This document shows positions 26,553-35,597 of a DNA stretch of 64,000 nucleotides, piece after piece; position 1 is the stretch's first letter; each line of letters begins with the position of its first letter. The notes below the pieces were generated by a model, which ran no database searches, had not been told where the DNA came from, and worked only from the letters and a program-made list of their open reading frames with translations. Position numbers and translations under genes: made by a program. Origin of the DNA: Selenomonas sp. F0473 (GTDB lineage Bacteria; Bacillota; Negativicutes; Selenomonadales; Selenomonadaceae); contig NZ_JH992902.1 of the NCBI RefSeq assembly GCF_000315545.1, positions 717,280-781,279 of the forward strand, read 5' to 3'.

Positions 26553-26581
26553 TTTACAAATCAAAAAAATTTCGCTATAAT
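26553..26581 (+). promoter_or_regulatory. Promoter of the troABCDR-like operon
   Basis: TTTACA (26553-26558) and TATAAT (26576-26581), 17 bases apart in a very AT-rich region, about 27 bases before the binding-protein ATG. The palindrome-like ATTTACAAAT (26552-26561) overlaps the -35 and could be a repressor half-site. Confidence 0.8.
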
Positions 26582-26607
26582 CCGAAAAAGAAAGGACGGT
26601 GCAGCCC

Positions 26608-27561
26608 ATGCAGCACAAGAAAAGTTTTGCTTATGTACTTCTCGCATGTTGTTTCCTCCTCGTCTCCCTTGTCGGCGGATGCGGCGGAACGTCTGCGGAT
26701 AAACCGGCCGGCGATAAGTCGGCAGCCAAGAAAACGGTCACGGTCACGACGTCGTTCCTGCAGGATATGACGAAGCAGCTCGCCGGCGACTATGTCAACA
26801 TCGAACTGATCATCCCGGCGGGCGAGGACCCGCATCTCTACGTGGCGCAGCCTGCCGATCTCGAAAAGATCAAGAAGGCCGATCTTCTCCTCTACCACGG
26901 CCTCCACTTCGAGGGCAAGATGGCAGAGGTGCTCGAGAAGAAGGGCGTCGCTGTGACGAAGGACTTCCCCGACAGCGAGATCAACTATATGGAGGAAGAC
27001 GGCAAGCGCATCGTCGACCCGCACTTCTGGTTCGACGTCGCGCTCTACAAGCAGGCGACGGAGAAGGCCGCGGAGGAACTCGAAAAACTCCTGCCCGACC
27101 ATAAGGCGGACATCGAGGCAAATCTCAAGAAATACCTCGGCCAGCTCGACGCGCTCGACACCGAGATCAAAGAAAAGATCGCGACGATCCCCGAGGGACA
27201 GCGCAATCTCGTCACCCCGCACGACGCCTTCAACTATTTCTCGCACCGCTACCATATGAACGTCGTCGCGCCGCAGGGCGTCAGCACGGACTCCGAGGTT
27301 GCGAACGCCGACGTCGAGAAGACGGCGAACTTCATCGTCGAGCACAAAGTCAAGGCGGTATTCGCCGAGAGCACGACGAACCCGGAACGCATGAAGAAAC
27401 TCCAGGAGGTCTGCAAGACCAAGGGCTTCGACGTCGAGATCGTGGGCGGCGAAGGGAACGAATTGTTCTCGGATTCACTCGCGCCGGAAGGGCAGAAAGG
27501 CGACACCTACATCGACATGTATAAGAGCAACGTCGATCTGATCGTCAGCCATCTGAAGTAA
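26608..27561 (+). CDS. troA: Metal ABC transporter substrate-binding lipoprotein (TroA/MntA family)
   Basis: A 317-residue cluster A-I (zinc/manganese/iron) binding protein. The N-terminal signal ends in the lipobox LVGGC, so it is a lipoprotein at the cytoplasmic membrane, facing the periplasm in a diderm. Candidate metal ligands are visible in order: DPHLY, HGLHFEG, VTPHDAFNYF and FAESTTNP. The His-rich loop of dedicated zinc carriers (ZnuA) is absent, which favours Mn/Fe/Zn of the TroA/MntA kind. The ATG at 26608 lies 11 bases after AAAGGA; a GTG at 26599 is too close to it. It is the first gene of an operon with ATPase, two permeases and a DtxR-family regulator. The actual metal is unknown. 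Confidence 0.9.
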   Translation: MQHKKSFAYVLLACCFLLVSLVGGCGGTSADKPAGDKSAAKKTVTVTTSFLQDMTKQLAGDYVNIELIIPAGEDPHLYVAQPADLEKIKKADLLLYHGLHFEGKMAEVLEKKGVAVTKDFPDSEINYMEEDGKRIVDPHFWFDVALYKQATEKAAEELEKLLPDHKADIEANLKKYLGQLDALDTEIKEKIATIPEGQRNLVTPHDAFNYFSHRYHMNVVAPQGVSTDSEVANADVEKTANFIVEHKVKAVFAESTTNPERMKKLQEVCKTKGFDVEIVGGEGNELFSDSLAPEGQKGDTYIDMYKSNVDLIVSHLK

Positions 27562-27615
27562 GATATTTGACGGAGGCGGGGAAGTCCCGCCTCTTTTTGT
27601 TCTAAGGAAGAGACT

Positions 27616-28338
27616 ATGGATAAAAATAGGAGCGTCATACATGTGGAGGATCTCACGATGGCGTACCGCGAGACCCCCGTCCTCTGGGACATCGACCTCG
27701 ATATCCCGGAACACGTACGCTGCGCGATCGTCGGCCCCAACGGTGCGGGCAAATCCACGCTGCTCGGCGGCATCCTCGGTCTGATCACACCCGTATCGGG
27801 CGAGGTGCGTCTGTGGGGGCGCCCGCTCAACGAAGTGCGCAAACGCATCGCCTATGTGCCGCAGCGCGGATCGGTGCACTGGGATTTCCCGACGACCGTC
27901 TCGGACGTCGTGCTCATGGGCCGCTACGCGCATATCGGCCTCATCAAGCGGCCGAAAAAAATCGACCGTGAAATCGCGCTCGACGCGCTCGAAAAGATGA
28001 AAATGGCGGACTTTGCCGACCGTCAGATCTCGGAGCTGTCGGGCGGACAGAAGCAGCGCGTCTTCATCGCGCGCGCCCTCGCGCAGGACGCCGACCTCTA
28101 CATCATGGACGAGCCGCTCGCGGGCGTCGACGAGACGACGGAGCGCATCATCATGGACAAATTCATGGATCTGCAGAAAGACCGGCGCACCGTTATCGCC
28201 GTGCACCACGACCTCAGTACCCTCGACGCCTATTTCGACTTCCTCGTCGTGCTCAACCGCACGGTCAAGGCGTGCGACTACCTCGCAAACGTCGACAAAG
28301 AGGAAAAACTTGCGCTTGCGTACCGGATCAAGGAGTAA
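27616..28338 (+). CDS. troB: Metal ABC transporter ATPase (TroB/MntB family)
   Basis: A 240-residue ABC ATPase: Walker [15 protein letters not shown], signature LSGGQKQRVFIARALAQ, Walker B DLYIMDEPLAGVDETT, switch His in AVHHDLSTL. The segment PQRGSVHWDFPTTVSDVVLMGRY is typical of Mn/Zn importer ATPases. It would energise the paired permeases encoded next. It follows troA by 54 bases, and the troC ATG comes three bases after its stop. Confidence 0.94.
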   Translation: MDKNRSVIHVEDLTMAYRETPVLWDIDLDIPEHVRCAIVGPNGAGKSTLLGGILGLITPVSGEVRLWGRPLNEVRKRIAYVPQRGSVHWDFPTTVSDVVLMGRYAHIGLIKRPKKIDREIALDALEKMKMADFADRQISELSGGQKQRVFIARALAQDADLYIMDEPLAGVDETTERIIMDKFMDLQKDRRTVIAVHHDLSTLDAYFDFLVVLNRTVKACDYLANVDKEEKLALAYRIKE

Positions 28339-28341
28339 GCG

Positions 28342-29217
28342 ATGGACATTCTATTCAATTACACCTTTCAAATCGTCGCCGTCGGCAGCCTCGTCCTCGC
28401 CGTCACTGCGGGCTCTGTCGGCGCGTTCAGCGTCTACAAGGGACAGAGTCTCATCGGCGACGCCATCGGGCACTCGACCTTCCCCGGCATCATCCTCGCC
28501 TATATGATCTTTGCGACGCGCAGCCCCGTCGTCCTGCTCTGCGGCGCGATCGCTGCGGGCGCGGCAAGCTACGCGCTCATCCAGCTCGCGCACGAAGACA
28601 AGCGGCTCGGTCTTGACGCCAACCTCGCCGTCTTCCTCTCGGGCTTCTTCGGTCTCGGCATGGCGCTCAAGAGTTTCATCCAAGGCAACCCCGACTACGC
28701 GGGCGCCTCGCAGGCGGGGCTCGGCACCTATATCTTCGGCCAGGCGGCGTATATGCTCGAGATCGACGTCATGCTGATCTTTATCGTTTCCGCCCTCTGT
28801 CTCCTCATCCTCCTCGTATTCTACAAGGAGCTGAAACTCTTCGTCTTCGACGCGGAATACGCGCGCGTCGCGGGCCTCCCCTGCCGCCTGCTGAACGTCC
28901 TGCTGCTCGTCATGACGATCTCCGTCATCGGCATCGGCATCAAGGCGGTCGGCGCAATCCTCATCAGTTCCTTCCTCATTATCCCGTGCGTCGCGGCAAA
29001 TCAGTGGTCAAACGAGTTCTCCCGCGTTCTCGTGCTCAGCAGCGGCATCGGCGCTGTCTCGGCACTCGTCGGAACATATATCAGCACGGCGGAACAGGGC
29101 ATGTCGACAGGCCCCTGCATCATCCTCGCCGCATGTCTCATTGCTTTTTTCTCCATCCTGTTCGGACCGAAGGGCATCCTCGCCCGTATGTTAAAAAGGA
29201 GGCGGCGGCATGGATGA
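28342..29217 (+). CDS. troC: Metal ABC transporter permease 1 (TroC/MntC family)
   Basis: A 291-residue ABC-3 family membrane protein with about eight hydrophobic segments. SLIGDAIGHSTFPGIILAY near the N-terminus is the conserved loop of this family, and GAILISSFLIIPCVAANQW lies near the C-terminal transmembrane region. Two permease genes in a row (here and at 29210) match the Treponema tro layout, where TroC and TroD form a heterodimer. Its last codons overlap the start of the next permease by eight bases. Confidence 0.92.
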   Translation: MDILFNYTFQIVAVGSLVLAVTAGSVGAFSVYKGQSLIGDAIGHSTFPGIILAYMIFATRSPVVLLCGAIAAGAASYALIQLAHEDKRLGLDANLAVFLSGFFGLGMALKSFIQGNPDYAGASQAGLGTYIFGQAAYMLEIDVMLIFIVSALCLLILLVFYKELKLFVFDAEYARVAGLPCRLLNVLLLVMTISVIGIGIKAVGAILISSFLIIPCVAANQWSNEFSRVLVLSSGIGAVSALVGTYISTAEQGMSTGPCIILAACLIAFFSILFGPKGILARMLKRRRRHG

Positions 29218-30310
29218 CGCATTGCTCGTGCTGCTGCTGACCGCCGCGGCCTGTTCTTCGCTCGGCGCGTTCCTCATCCTGCGCCGCCTGTCGATGATGG
29301 CGGATGCCATCAGCCACACCGTCCTGCTCGGCATCGTGCTCGCGTTCTTCGTGACCTACAATCTCGGTTCGCCGTGGCTGCTGTTCGGCGCGGCGATCAT
29401 GGGCGTCGTCACGGTATCACTCGTAGAGCTGCTCGGCAAGACGAACCTCGTCAAATACGACGACGCGATCGGCGTCGTCTTCCCGCTGCTCTTTGCGATC
29501 GCCGTCATTCTCATCAGTAAATTCGCCGGCAACGCGCATCTCGACACAGATATGGTGCTCATGGGAGAGGTCATCTATTCCGGGCTGAACACCGTACGCA
29601 TCGGCGGACTCGATATCCCTTCCGCCGCGCTCAAGATGGGCGGTCTGCTCGCTCTCATCGCCACCTTTATCGGCGTATTCTACAAGGAGTTGAAGGTCTC
29701 GACCTTCGACGAGGAATACGCTAGGCTCATCGGCATCCCGACGGGCATTTTGTTCTACGCCTTCATGTCGATCACGTCGCTGACGACCGTCGCCGCGTTC
29801 GACGCGGTGGGCTCGATTCTCGTCATCTCGTTTTTCATCGCGCCGGCGGCGACCGCGCTGCTCTTTACAAAAAATTTGACGCAGACTTTGCTTATTTCCG
29901 TATTTTTTAGTATGATAAACAGTATCATAGGTTATACGATCGCGGTGCACGCGAACTCCTCCATCGCGGGGCTGTGTGCGGGCATCAACACGCTCGTCTA
30001 CATGTTCGCGCTGCTCGTCAATCCGAAGGGCGTCATCACGGAGTATATGCGCCGTGCCCGGAATAAAAAACGGCTGCGGCAGGAGCTCTTCATCCTGCAT
30101 ATCGGCAAACATACGGCGGTACAGATGCAAAGCCCTGAAAACCACATTGCAGAGATCGAGAACCATCTCAAATGGGGGGCGGCGCGCGTAAACGAGGTCA
30201 GCGGCGCGCTGCTTGCAAACGGGGAGCTGCGGCGCGCGGGAGACTATTACCTCCTGACGGATCGCGGCGCCGAGGTCTACAAGGCGCTGTGCCGGAGATA
30301 TTATATTTAG
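29210..30310 (+). CDS. troD: Metal ABC transporter permease 2 with C-terminal winged-helix extension
   Basis: A 366-residue ABC-3 permease, partner of the preceding one. The membrane part (to about residue 285) has the family loop MMADAISHTVLLGIVLAF and AVGSILVISFFIAPAATALL. After the last helix comes an extra cytoplasmic stretch of about 75 residues: a basic segment (RRARNKKRLRQELFIL), then a region that looks like a winged helix-turn-helix (WGAARVNEVSGALLANGEL, YYLLTDRGAEVYKAL). Similar extensions exist in some TroD/MntD proteins as I recall; the role may be metal-responsive gating or regulation, which is inference. It overlaps troC and precedes troR by ten bases. Confidence 0.9.
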   Translation: MDDALLVLLLTAAACSSLGAFLILRRLSMMADAISHTVLLGIVLAFFVTYNLGSPWLLFGAAIMGVVTVSLVELLGKTNLVKYDDAIGVVFPLLFAIAVILISKFAGNAHLDTDMVLMGEVIYSGLNTVRIGGLDIPSAALKMGGLLALIATFIGVFYKELKVSTFDEEYARLIGIPTGILFYAFMSITSLTTVAAFDAVGSILVISFFIAPAATALLFTKNLTQTLLISVFFSMINSIIGYTIAVHANSSIAGLCAGINTLVYMFALLVNPKGVITEYMRRARNKKRLRQELFILHIGKHTAVQMQSPENHIAEIENHLKWGAARVNEVSGALLANGELRRAGDYYLLTDRGAEVYKALCRRYYI

Positions 30311-30320
30311 GGGAATCGAC

Positions 30321-30983
30321 ATGACAATGGAGATACAACCGCAGTGGGAAGAGTTCATCATCGCCGTCTTTAAGATGAGCCGGCGGCAGGGCAAGGCGAC
30401 GAATAAAGAGCTCAGTCGACGGCTCTCCGTCTCGCCCTCGCTCGTCACGGAGGTCATCAAAAAGATGCAGGCCGAGGGCATCCTCGCCGGCGGAAAGAAT
30501 ATCATCGCGCTGACGGAGGCGGGCGAAGCCGCCGCTAAGCACATCATCTCAAAGCACCGTCTGTGGGAATACTTCCTCACCGAAACGCTGAACTACAATT
30601 GGAAGGACGTCCATGCACAGGCAAGCGCCCTCCAAAGCGTTACGAGCGACGCGCTCTTTGAAAAACTCAACGACTACCTCCGGCGCCCCGCGGCCTGCCC
30701 GCACGGCGGCGCGATTTTCGCCAACCGCGCCGACGAACTCGAGGGACTCGTGCCGCTCTCAGAATGCACGCCCGGGGTCTCCTATACCATGCGGCGCATC
30801 CCGGACAACACGGCGCTCCTCGAATACGTCGAGCACATCGGGCTCGTCCTCGGTCAAACGCTTACCGTCAAGGGATTCGAATCGTTCGACCACACGGCGA
30901 TCATCGACATGGACGGCGCCGAGGTGCGCGTCTCGCCGAAGGCGTGCGTCGATATCTATCTCGCGGCGGATGACGCCGACTAA
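30321..30983 (+). CDS. troR: DtxR-family metal-dependent regulator (TroR/MntR-like)
   Basis: A 220-residue regulator with an N-terminal winged helix (SRRQGKATNKELSRRLSVSP, recognition helix SLVTEVIKKMQAEG), a metal-binding/dimerisation domain (KHRLWEYFLTETLNYNW...VHAQASAL, HGG in CPHGGAIF) and a C-terminal FeoA/SH3-like domain (LVPLSECTPGVSYTMRRI). It is the last gene of the transport operon, which it most likely represses when metal is plentiful, as TroR and MntR do. The three-domain length is closer to DtxR/IdeR/TroR types than to short MntR. Metal specificity is not readable with confidence. Confidence 0.9.
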   Translation: MTMEIQPQWEEFIIAVFKMSRRQGKATNKELSRRLSVSPSLVTEVIKKMQAEGILAGGKNIIALTEAGEAAAKHIISKHRLWEYFLTETLNYNWKDVHAQASALQSVTSDALFEKLNDYLRRPAACPHGGAIFANRADELEGLVPLSECTPGVSYTMRRIPDNTALLEYVEHIGLVLGQTLTVKGFESFDHTAIIDMDGAEVRVSPKACVDIYLAADDAD

Positions 30984-30993
30984 TACGGCACAG

Positions 30994-31036
30994 AAAAAGA
31001 CTCTCCCGAGAAGACGGCGTCTGGAGAGTCTTTTTT
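30994..31036. terminator. Bidirectional terminator between troR and a membrane-protein gene
   Basis: A 13-bp stem AAAAAGACTCTCC/GGAGAGTCTTTTT with a 16-base loop, T-run on both strands. It lies between convergent genes and can serve both. Confidence 0.8.
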
Positions 31037-31069
31037 CATTGGCAGCATAATCGGTGCGCCGCCCTTCGC

Positions 31070-31519
31070 TCACGAATACATCAACGTGCCGGCGAGCCCC
31101 CAAACGATCAGGAGGATGCCGATCACCCATGCGTAGACGCCCGCGCGCGGCAGGCGCCGGACGAAGAAATAGAGTCCTTGATCCGCACGGAGCAATTTTT
31201 GCACCGTCGGTTCATCCGCATCCATACCGATGCGCGCGGCGAAGGAGTTCCTGATGCGATAGAGGGGCAGACCGCCGCACAGGAGAACGCAGCCGATAAA
31301 GAAGCCGAGCATATACTGCCCCGCCTCCGATTCAAAATCGTAGCCGGGCACCAGCGCAAGGTCGCGGATAACGAACGGGACGAGCGCAATGAGCACCGAG
31401 CCGAACACGCCGACCGTACACATAAGAGCAGCGCCGCTCGCCTCTCCGCGCCGGTACCAAACGATCGTCTGCAGGAGACGTTTTCCCACAAGCAGTAAAA
31501 TAAACGCAATAATATACAC
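31070..31519 (-). CDS. Hypothetical membrane protein
   Basis: A 149-residue protein of unrecognised family. Four hydrophobic stretches are visible (about 2-18, 30-52, 68-86, 127-147) with a charged cytoplasmic-type segment between the third and fourth (RIRNSFAARIGMDADEPTVQKLLRADQG). No catalytic motif is apparent. It is downstream of purL on the same strand after 109 bases and converges on troR. The real start could be slightly different; no strong ribosome site was noted. No function is proposed. Confidence 0.65.
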   Translation of the reverse strand: MYIIAFILLLVGKRLLQTIVWYRRGEASGAALMCTVGVFGSVLIALVPFVIRDLALVPGYDFESEAGQYMLGFFIGCVLLCGGLPLYRIRNSFAARIGMDADEPTVQKLLRADQGLYFFVRRLPRAGVYAWVIGILLIVWGLAGTLMYS

Positions 31520-31628
31520 GAAAAAGAACTCCTCTTCCTATCGGCATGCGCCCATAAATCGCTCACGGGCACGGGCGCTGCCGGGCATGCGTTACGATAG
31601 AATTATCCTCCGCGATGCCTCCCGTATT

Positions 31629-34600
31629 TTACCGCATAAAATACGCGGCGCCGGACTCGAACACCTGCTGGTTCATATCGCCGATGACGTTCTTGCCGAT
31701 GTTCTCGCCGATGCGCTCGGCGTGTGCCATGCGCCCGTAAATGCGCCCGTCCGGGCTCGTAATGCCCTCGATCGCGTTGACCGAGCCGTTGGGGTTGTAC
31801 GGCTGCTCGAGCGTCGGATCCCCCTGGTCGTTGACGTACTGCGTCGCGATCTGCCCGCGCACACGGAGGTTCGCCACAGTCTTTGCGTCGGCATAGAACC
31901 GCCCTTCGCCGTGCGAGACGGCAATCGTATGCGTATCGCCGATCTTGACATTCGCGAACCACGGCGAGAGATTCGACGCGACGCGTACCCGCACGGTCTG
32001 CGAAACATGGCGGGCGATGTTGTTGTAGGTGAGCGTCGGCGTGCTGTCGTCAAGATCGCAGATTTTTCCGTACGGCAGCAGTCCCAGTTTGAGCAGGGCT
32101 TGGAACCCGTTGCAGATACCGAGGATAAGCCCGTCCTGATCATGCAGGAGACGTTGCGCCGCCTCGGCAATCTCGGGCGCGCGGAACATCGCCGCGATGA
32201 ACTTGCCCGAGCCGCCCGGCTCGTCGCCGCCGCTGAAACCGCCCGGCAGCATGAGAATCTGAGATTTCCGCAGCGCCGCCGCAATCGCGTGCACAGTCTC
32301 CTCAACCGCCCGCGGCGTAAGATTGCGCACGACGAGGATCTCCGGCACGGCGCCGACGCGTTCCCATGCGCGTGCGGAATCGTATTCGCAGTTCGTCCCC
32401 GGGAATACGGGAATCAGGACGCGCGGACGCGCGATCTTGCCCTCACGGCTGAGCGGCCGTCCCTGCGTATAAGGGGCATAGGTCGGCCGATCGATCTGCC
32501 GCACGGCCTGCGGAACCGTCGTCGGGAAGATTTTCTCGAGCGGCTCCGTATACGCCGCCTTAATATCGGAGAGCACAATGGTATCGAGATCCGTGATGAT
32601 GCTCGGCACATCGCGCGTCTCGCCGAGCTCGATCGCCCCCGTCCCCGCAAGTTCCCGCGGAATATCGAGCGTCGACGCGACCTCGAGCAGAACCGTTCCG
32701 TAGAGCGGCTTAAAGAGATCGTCCTGCGGGATGAACGCCTTAAATTTAAAGCCGAGATTGTTGCCGAGACACATCTTCGACAACGCCGCCGCGATGCCGC
32801 CCTTGCCGACGGTCTGCGCGGAAAACGCCTTCTGCGACGCGATGAGCTGATAAATCTTAGCGAAATTCTTATTGAGCCGCGGAAATACGGGCAGGTCATG
32901 CGCGTCCCGTGGCACGGGAATCATGACGACGCGGTTCGCCGGGAATTTGAACTCGGGCGAAATCACATCGTCCGCACGTACCGGCGCGACGCCGAACGCC
33001 ACAAGCGTCGGCGGCACGTTGAGTTCCTCGAACGACCCCGACATCGAGTCCTTGCCGCCGATCGCGGGGATCCCCAGAGCATGCTGCGCGCAGAGGGCGC
33101 CTAAGAGCGCGGCAAAAGGCTTGCCCCACTTCTTCGGGTCGGTGCCGAGACGCTCGAAGTACTCCTGCAGCGTCAAGCGAATCCGCGCCGGATCCCCGCC
33201 CGTCGCAACGATTTTCGCCGCCGCCTCGACGATCGCGTAAACGGCGCCGTGGAACGGGCTCCATGTGGAGAGGTCGGGATCGAAGCCGAATGCCATCGCG
33301 GACGCCGTGTTCGTCTCCCCCGTACGCACAGGGATTTTCGCGACCATTGCTTCTGCCGGCGTCAATTGGTATTTCCCGCCGAACGGCATGAGAACGGAGG
33401 CGGCGCCGACGGTCGCATCGAACCGCTCGCCGAGCCCCTTTTGACTGCATACGTTGAGGTCGCGCAGATTCGCGAGCCACGCCTTCTCAAGATCGCGTCC
33501 GGCCTGTCTGACGGCAGGCGGGATTTGCTGCAAATACGGATTTTTCTCATTCGGCGATTCGACGATCGCGCGCACGCGCTGACGCACGCCGTTCGTGGCG
33601 AGGAAGCTGCGCGCGATCCGCACGATCTCCTTGCCGCGCCATTTCATGACGAGCCGGGGTGCCGCCGTTACGACGGCGACCCGCGTCGCTTCAAGATTTT
33701 CGATATCCGCATGACGCAGGAACTCCTCCACGTCCCCGGGTGCGAGCACAACCGCCATACGTTCCTGGGACTCGGAGATGGCAAGTTCCGTCCCGTCGAG
33801 CCCCTCGTATTTCTTCGGCACGGCGTCGAGGTCGATCGTCAGCCCGTCCGCGAGCTCGCCGATCGCAACGGCGGCGCCGCCCGCGCCGAAATCGTTGCAG
33901 CGCTTAATCAGGCGGCTGACCTCCGGATTGCGAAAGAGCCTCTGGATCTTGCGCTCCGTCGGTGCGTTGCCTTTCTGCACCTCTGCCCCGGAGGTTGTCA
34001 GCGACGTCTCGGTCTGCTGTTTGGAGGAACCCGTGGCGCCGCCGATGCCGTCGCGCCCCGTACGCCCGCCGAGCAGCACGACGACGTCCCCCGGCGCGGG
34101 CCGCTCACGCGCCACCTGCGACACGGGTGCGGCCGCGATGACGGCGCCGATCTCCATGCGCTTTGCAAGGTATCCCTTATGATAGATCTCACGTACAATG
34201 CCCGTCGCAAGGCCGATCTGATTGCCGTAGGAGCTGTATCCCTCCGCCGCGCCGAGCGTAATCTTCTTCTGCGGCAGCTTGCCCTTTAGCGTATCTTCAA
34301 TAGGTGCGCGCGGATCCCACGCCCCTGTCACGCGCATCGCCTGATAGACGTAGGAGCGCCCGGAGAGCGGATCGCGGATCGCCCCCCCGAGGCAGGTTGC
34401 CGCGCCGCCGAACGGTTCGATCTCCGTCGGATGGTTATGCGTCTCGTTCTTGAACATGAGGAGCCATTCCTCGTCCCTGCCGTCCACATCCACCGTGATG
34501 CGGATGCTGCACGCGTTGATCTCCTCCGATTCGTCGAGGTCGTCGAGTTTCCCCTCCGCGCGCAGTGCCTTCATCCCTATGACCGCAATATCCATCAGCG

Positions 34601-35420
34601 TGGATTCGCGTTTCTTTCCGTCCTTATAGATTGCCCGCCGATCGTCCGTATACTGCCGGTATGCCTCAATGATCGGCAGGGAGAACGGACCGTTTTCGAT
34701 GTTCACGGCATCGATCGCGGTCGTAAAGGTCGTGTGGCGGCAGTGATCCGACCAGTAGGTGTCGATAACGCGCAGTTCGGTGATCGTCGGCGCACGGCGC
34801 TCCGTATCGTGAAAATACTGCCGGACAAATTCAAGATCCGCCTCGCTCATCGCAAAGCCGCGCGCGGCGTGGAACCGCTCAAGTTCGACACGCGAGAGCC
34901 GGTTGAAGTCCGCGAGCACTTCGACGTCCGACGGCAGCGTCACCCGGCCGTCGAGCGTCGCGGGCAGCGCAAGAGAGGCTTCGCGGCTCTCCACAGGGTT
35001 GATGAGATACTTTTTAATGCGCTCATAGACGTCATCGTCCACCTTCCCGACGAGGACGACGACGCGGGCCGTACGTACCGTCGGGCGCTCCCCCTGGGTC
35101 ACGAGCTGCACGCATTCCTCGGCCGCGGCCGCCGTCGGATCGAACTGCCCCGGCAGCGGCTCGATCGCGAAGGTATGCGCGTCGGAGAAATCCGGCAGCG
35201 CGTCTTCGTAGACCGTATCGACAGGCGGATCTGCAAAGACGATGTTGCGCACCTGCGCAAACTCCTCTTCGCCGAGTCCCTCTATATCGTACCGCGTAAT
35301 GATCCGCACGGCGCGCAGATGCGTGAGGCGGAACGTCTCTATGAGATCGCCGCACAGCCGCTGCGCCGGAATATCGAAAAATCCCTGTCGTTTTTCCACA
35401 AAGATTCGTTTGACAGCCAT
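31629..35420 (-). CDS. purL: Phosphoribosylformylglycinamidine synthase, single chain (PurL+PurQ)
   Basis: A 1263-residue enzyme making FGAM from FGAR, glutamine and ATP in purine synthesis. It combines the synthetase (linker/ATP domains with ETHNHPTEIEPFGGAATCLGGAIRDPLSGR and GGKDSMSGSFEELN) with a C-terminal class I glutaminase. The glutaminase has FPGTNCEYDS, LPGGFSGGDEPGGSGKF, nucleophile Cys in GICNGFQALLKLG and a late HGEGRF. This long one-piece form resembles the clostridial type rather than the split PurS/L/Q of Bacillus. AGGGGGTT precedes the ATG and a clear promoter lies upstream. It is apparently monocistronic. Confidence 0.96.
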   Translation of the reverse strand: MAVKRIFVEKRQGFFDIPAQRLCGDLIETFRLTHLRAVRIITRYDIEGLGEEEFAQVRNIVFADPPVDTVYEDALPDFSDAHTFAIEPLPGQFDPTAAAAEECVQLVTQGERPTVRTARVVVLVGKVDDDVYERIKKYLINPVESREASLALPATLDGRVTLPSDVEVLADFNRLSRVELERFHAARGFAMSEADLEFVRQYFHDTERRAPTITELRVIDTYWSDHCRHTTFTTAIDAVNIENGPFSLPIIEAYRQYTDDRRAIYKDGKKRESTLMDIAVIGMKALRAEGKLDDLDESEEINACSIRITVDVDGRDEEWLLMFKNETHNHPTEIEPFGGAATCLGGAIRDPLSGRSYVYQAMRVTGAWDPRAPIEDTLKGKLPQKKITLGAAEGYSSYGNQIGLATGIVREIYHKGYLAKRMEIGAVIAAAPVSQVARERPAPGDVVVLLGGRTGRDGIGGATGSSKQQTETSLTTSGAEVQKGNAPTERKIQRLFRNPEVSRLIKRCNDFGAGGAAVAIGELADGLTIDLDAVPKKYEGLDGTELAISESQERMAVVLAPGDVEEFLRHADIENLEATRVAVVTAAPRLVMKWRGKEIVRIARSFLATNGVRQRVRAIVESPNEKNPYLQQIPPAVRQAGRDLEKAWLANLRDLNVCSQKGLGERFDATVGAASVLMPFGGKYQLTPAEAMVAKIPVRTGETNTASAMAFGFDPDLSTWSPFHGAVYAIVEAAAKIVATGGDPARIRLTLQEYFERLGTDPKKWGKPFAALLGALCAQHALGIPAIGGKDSMSGSFEELNVPPTLVAFGVAPVRADDVISPEFKFPANRVVMIPVPRDAHDLPVFPRLNKNFAKIYQLIASQKAFSAQTVGKGGIAAALSKMCLGNNLGFKFKAFIPQDDLFKPLYGTVLLEVASTLDIPRELAGTGAIELGETRDVPSIITDLDTIVLSDIKAAYTEPLEKIFPTTVPQAVRQIDRPTYAPYTQGRPLSREGKIARPRVLIPVFPGTNCEYDSARAWERVGAVPEILVVRNLTPRAVEETVHAIAAALRKSQILMLPGGFSGGDEPGGSGKFIAAMFRAPEIAEAAQRLLHDQDGLILGICNGFQALLKLGLLPYGKICDLDDSTPTLTYNNIARHVSQTVRVRVASNLSPWFANVKIGDTHTIAVSHGEGRFYADAKTVANLRVRGQIATQYVNDQGDPTLEQPYNPNGSVNAIEGITSPDGRIYGRMAHAERIGENIGKNVIGDMNQQVFESGAAYFMR

Positions 35421-35460
35421 CGGAACCCCCTCTATCTATGAAGCCGTTATCCCATGTTCT

Positions 35461-35489
35461 ATTTTATCTGAACTGACCGGAATATGCAA
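35461..35489 (-). promoter_or_regulatory. Promoter of purL
   Basis: TTGCAT (35484-35489) and TAAAAT (35461-35466) on the minus strand with a 17-base spacer, about 40 bases before the purL ATG. No purine riboswitch or PurR box was recognised between them and the gene. Confidence 0.7.
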
Positions 35490-35548
35490 CCGTGTGAATG
35501 CCTCAATCCAATATGTCTTTAAAAATTATTGCAAAAATACGGCCCCAA

Positions 35549-35578
35549 CAAAAAACGGGCATCGCAAAAGATACCCGT
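35549..35578 (-). terminator. Terminator after deoD
   Basis: On the minus strand ACGGGTATC-TTTTGC-GATGCCCGT is followed by six T residues (stem 9 bp with one G-U type pair). Confidence 0.8.
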
Positions 35579-35597
35579 CATGATATTGTCGCAGAGA

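Noticed and set aside
31389-33104. 571-codon frame opposite purL
   Set aside because: Antisense shadow; purL motifs are unambiguous on the other strand.
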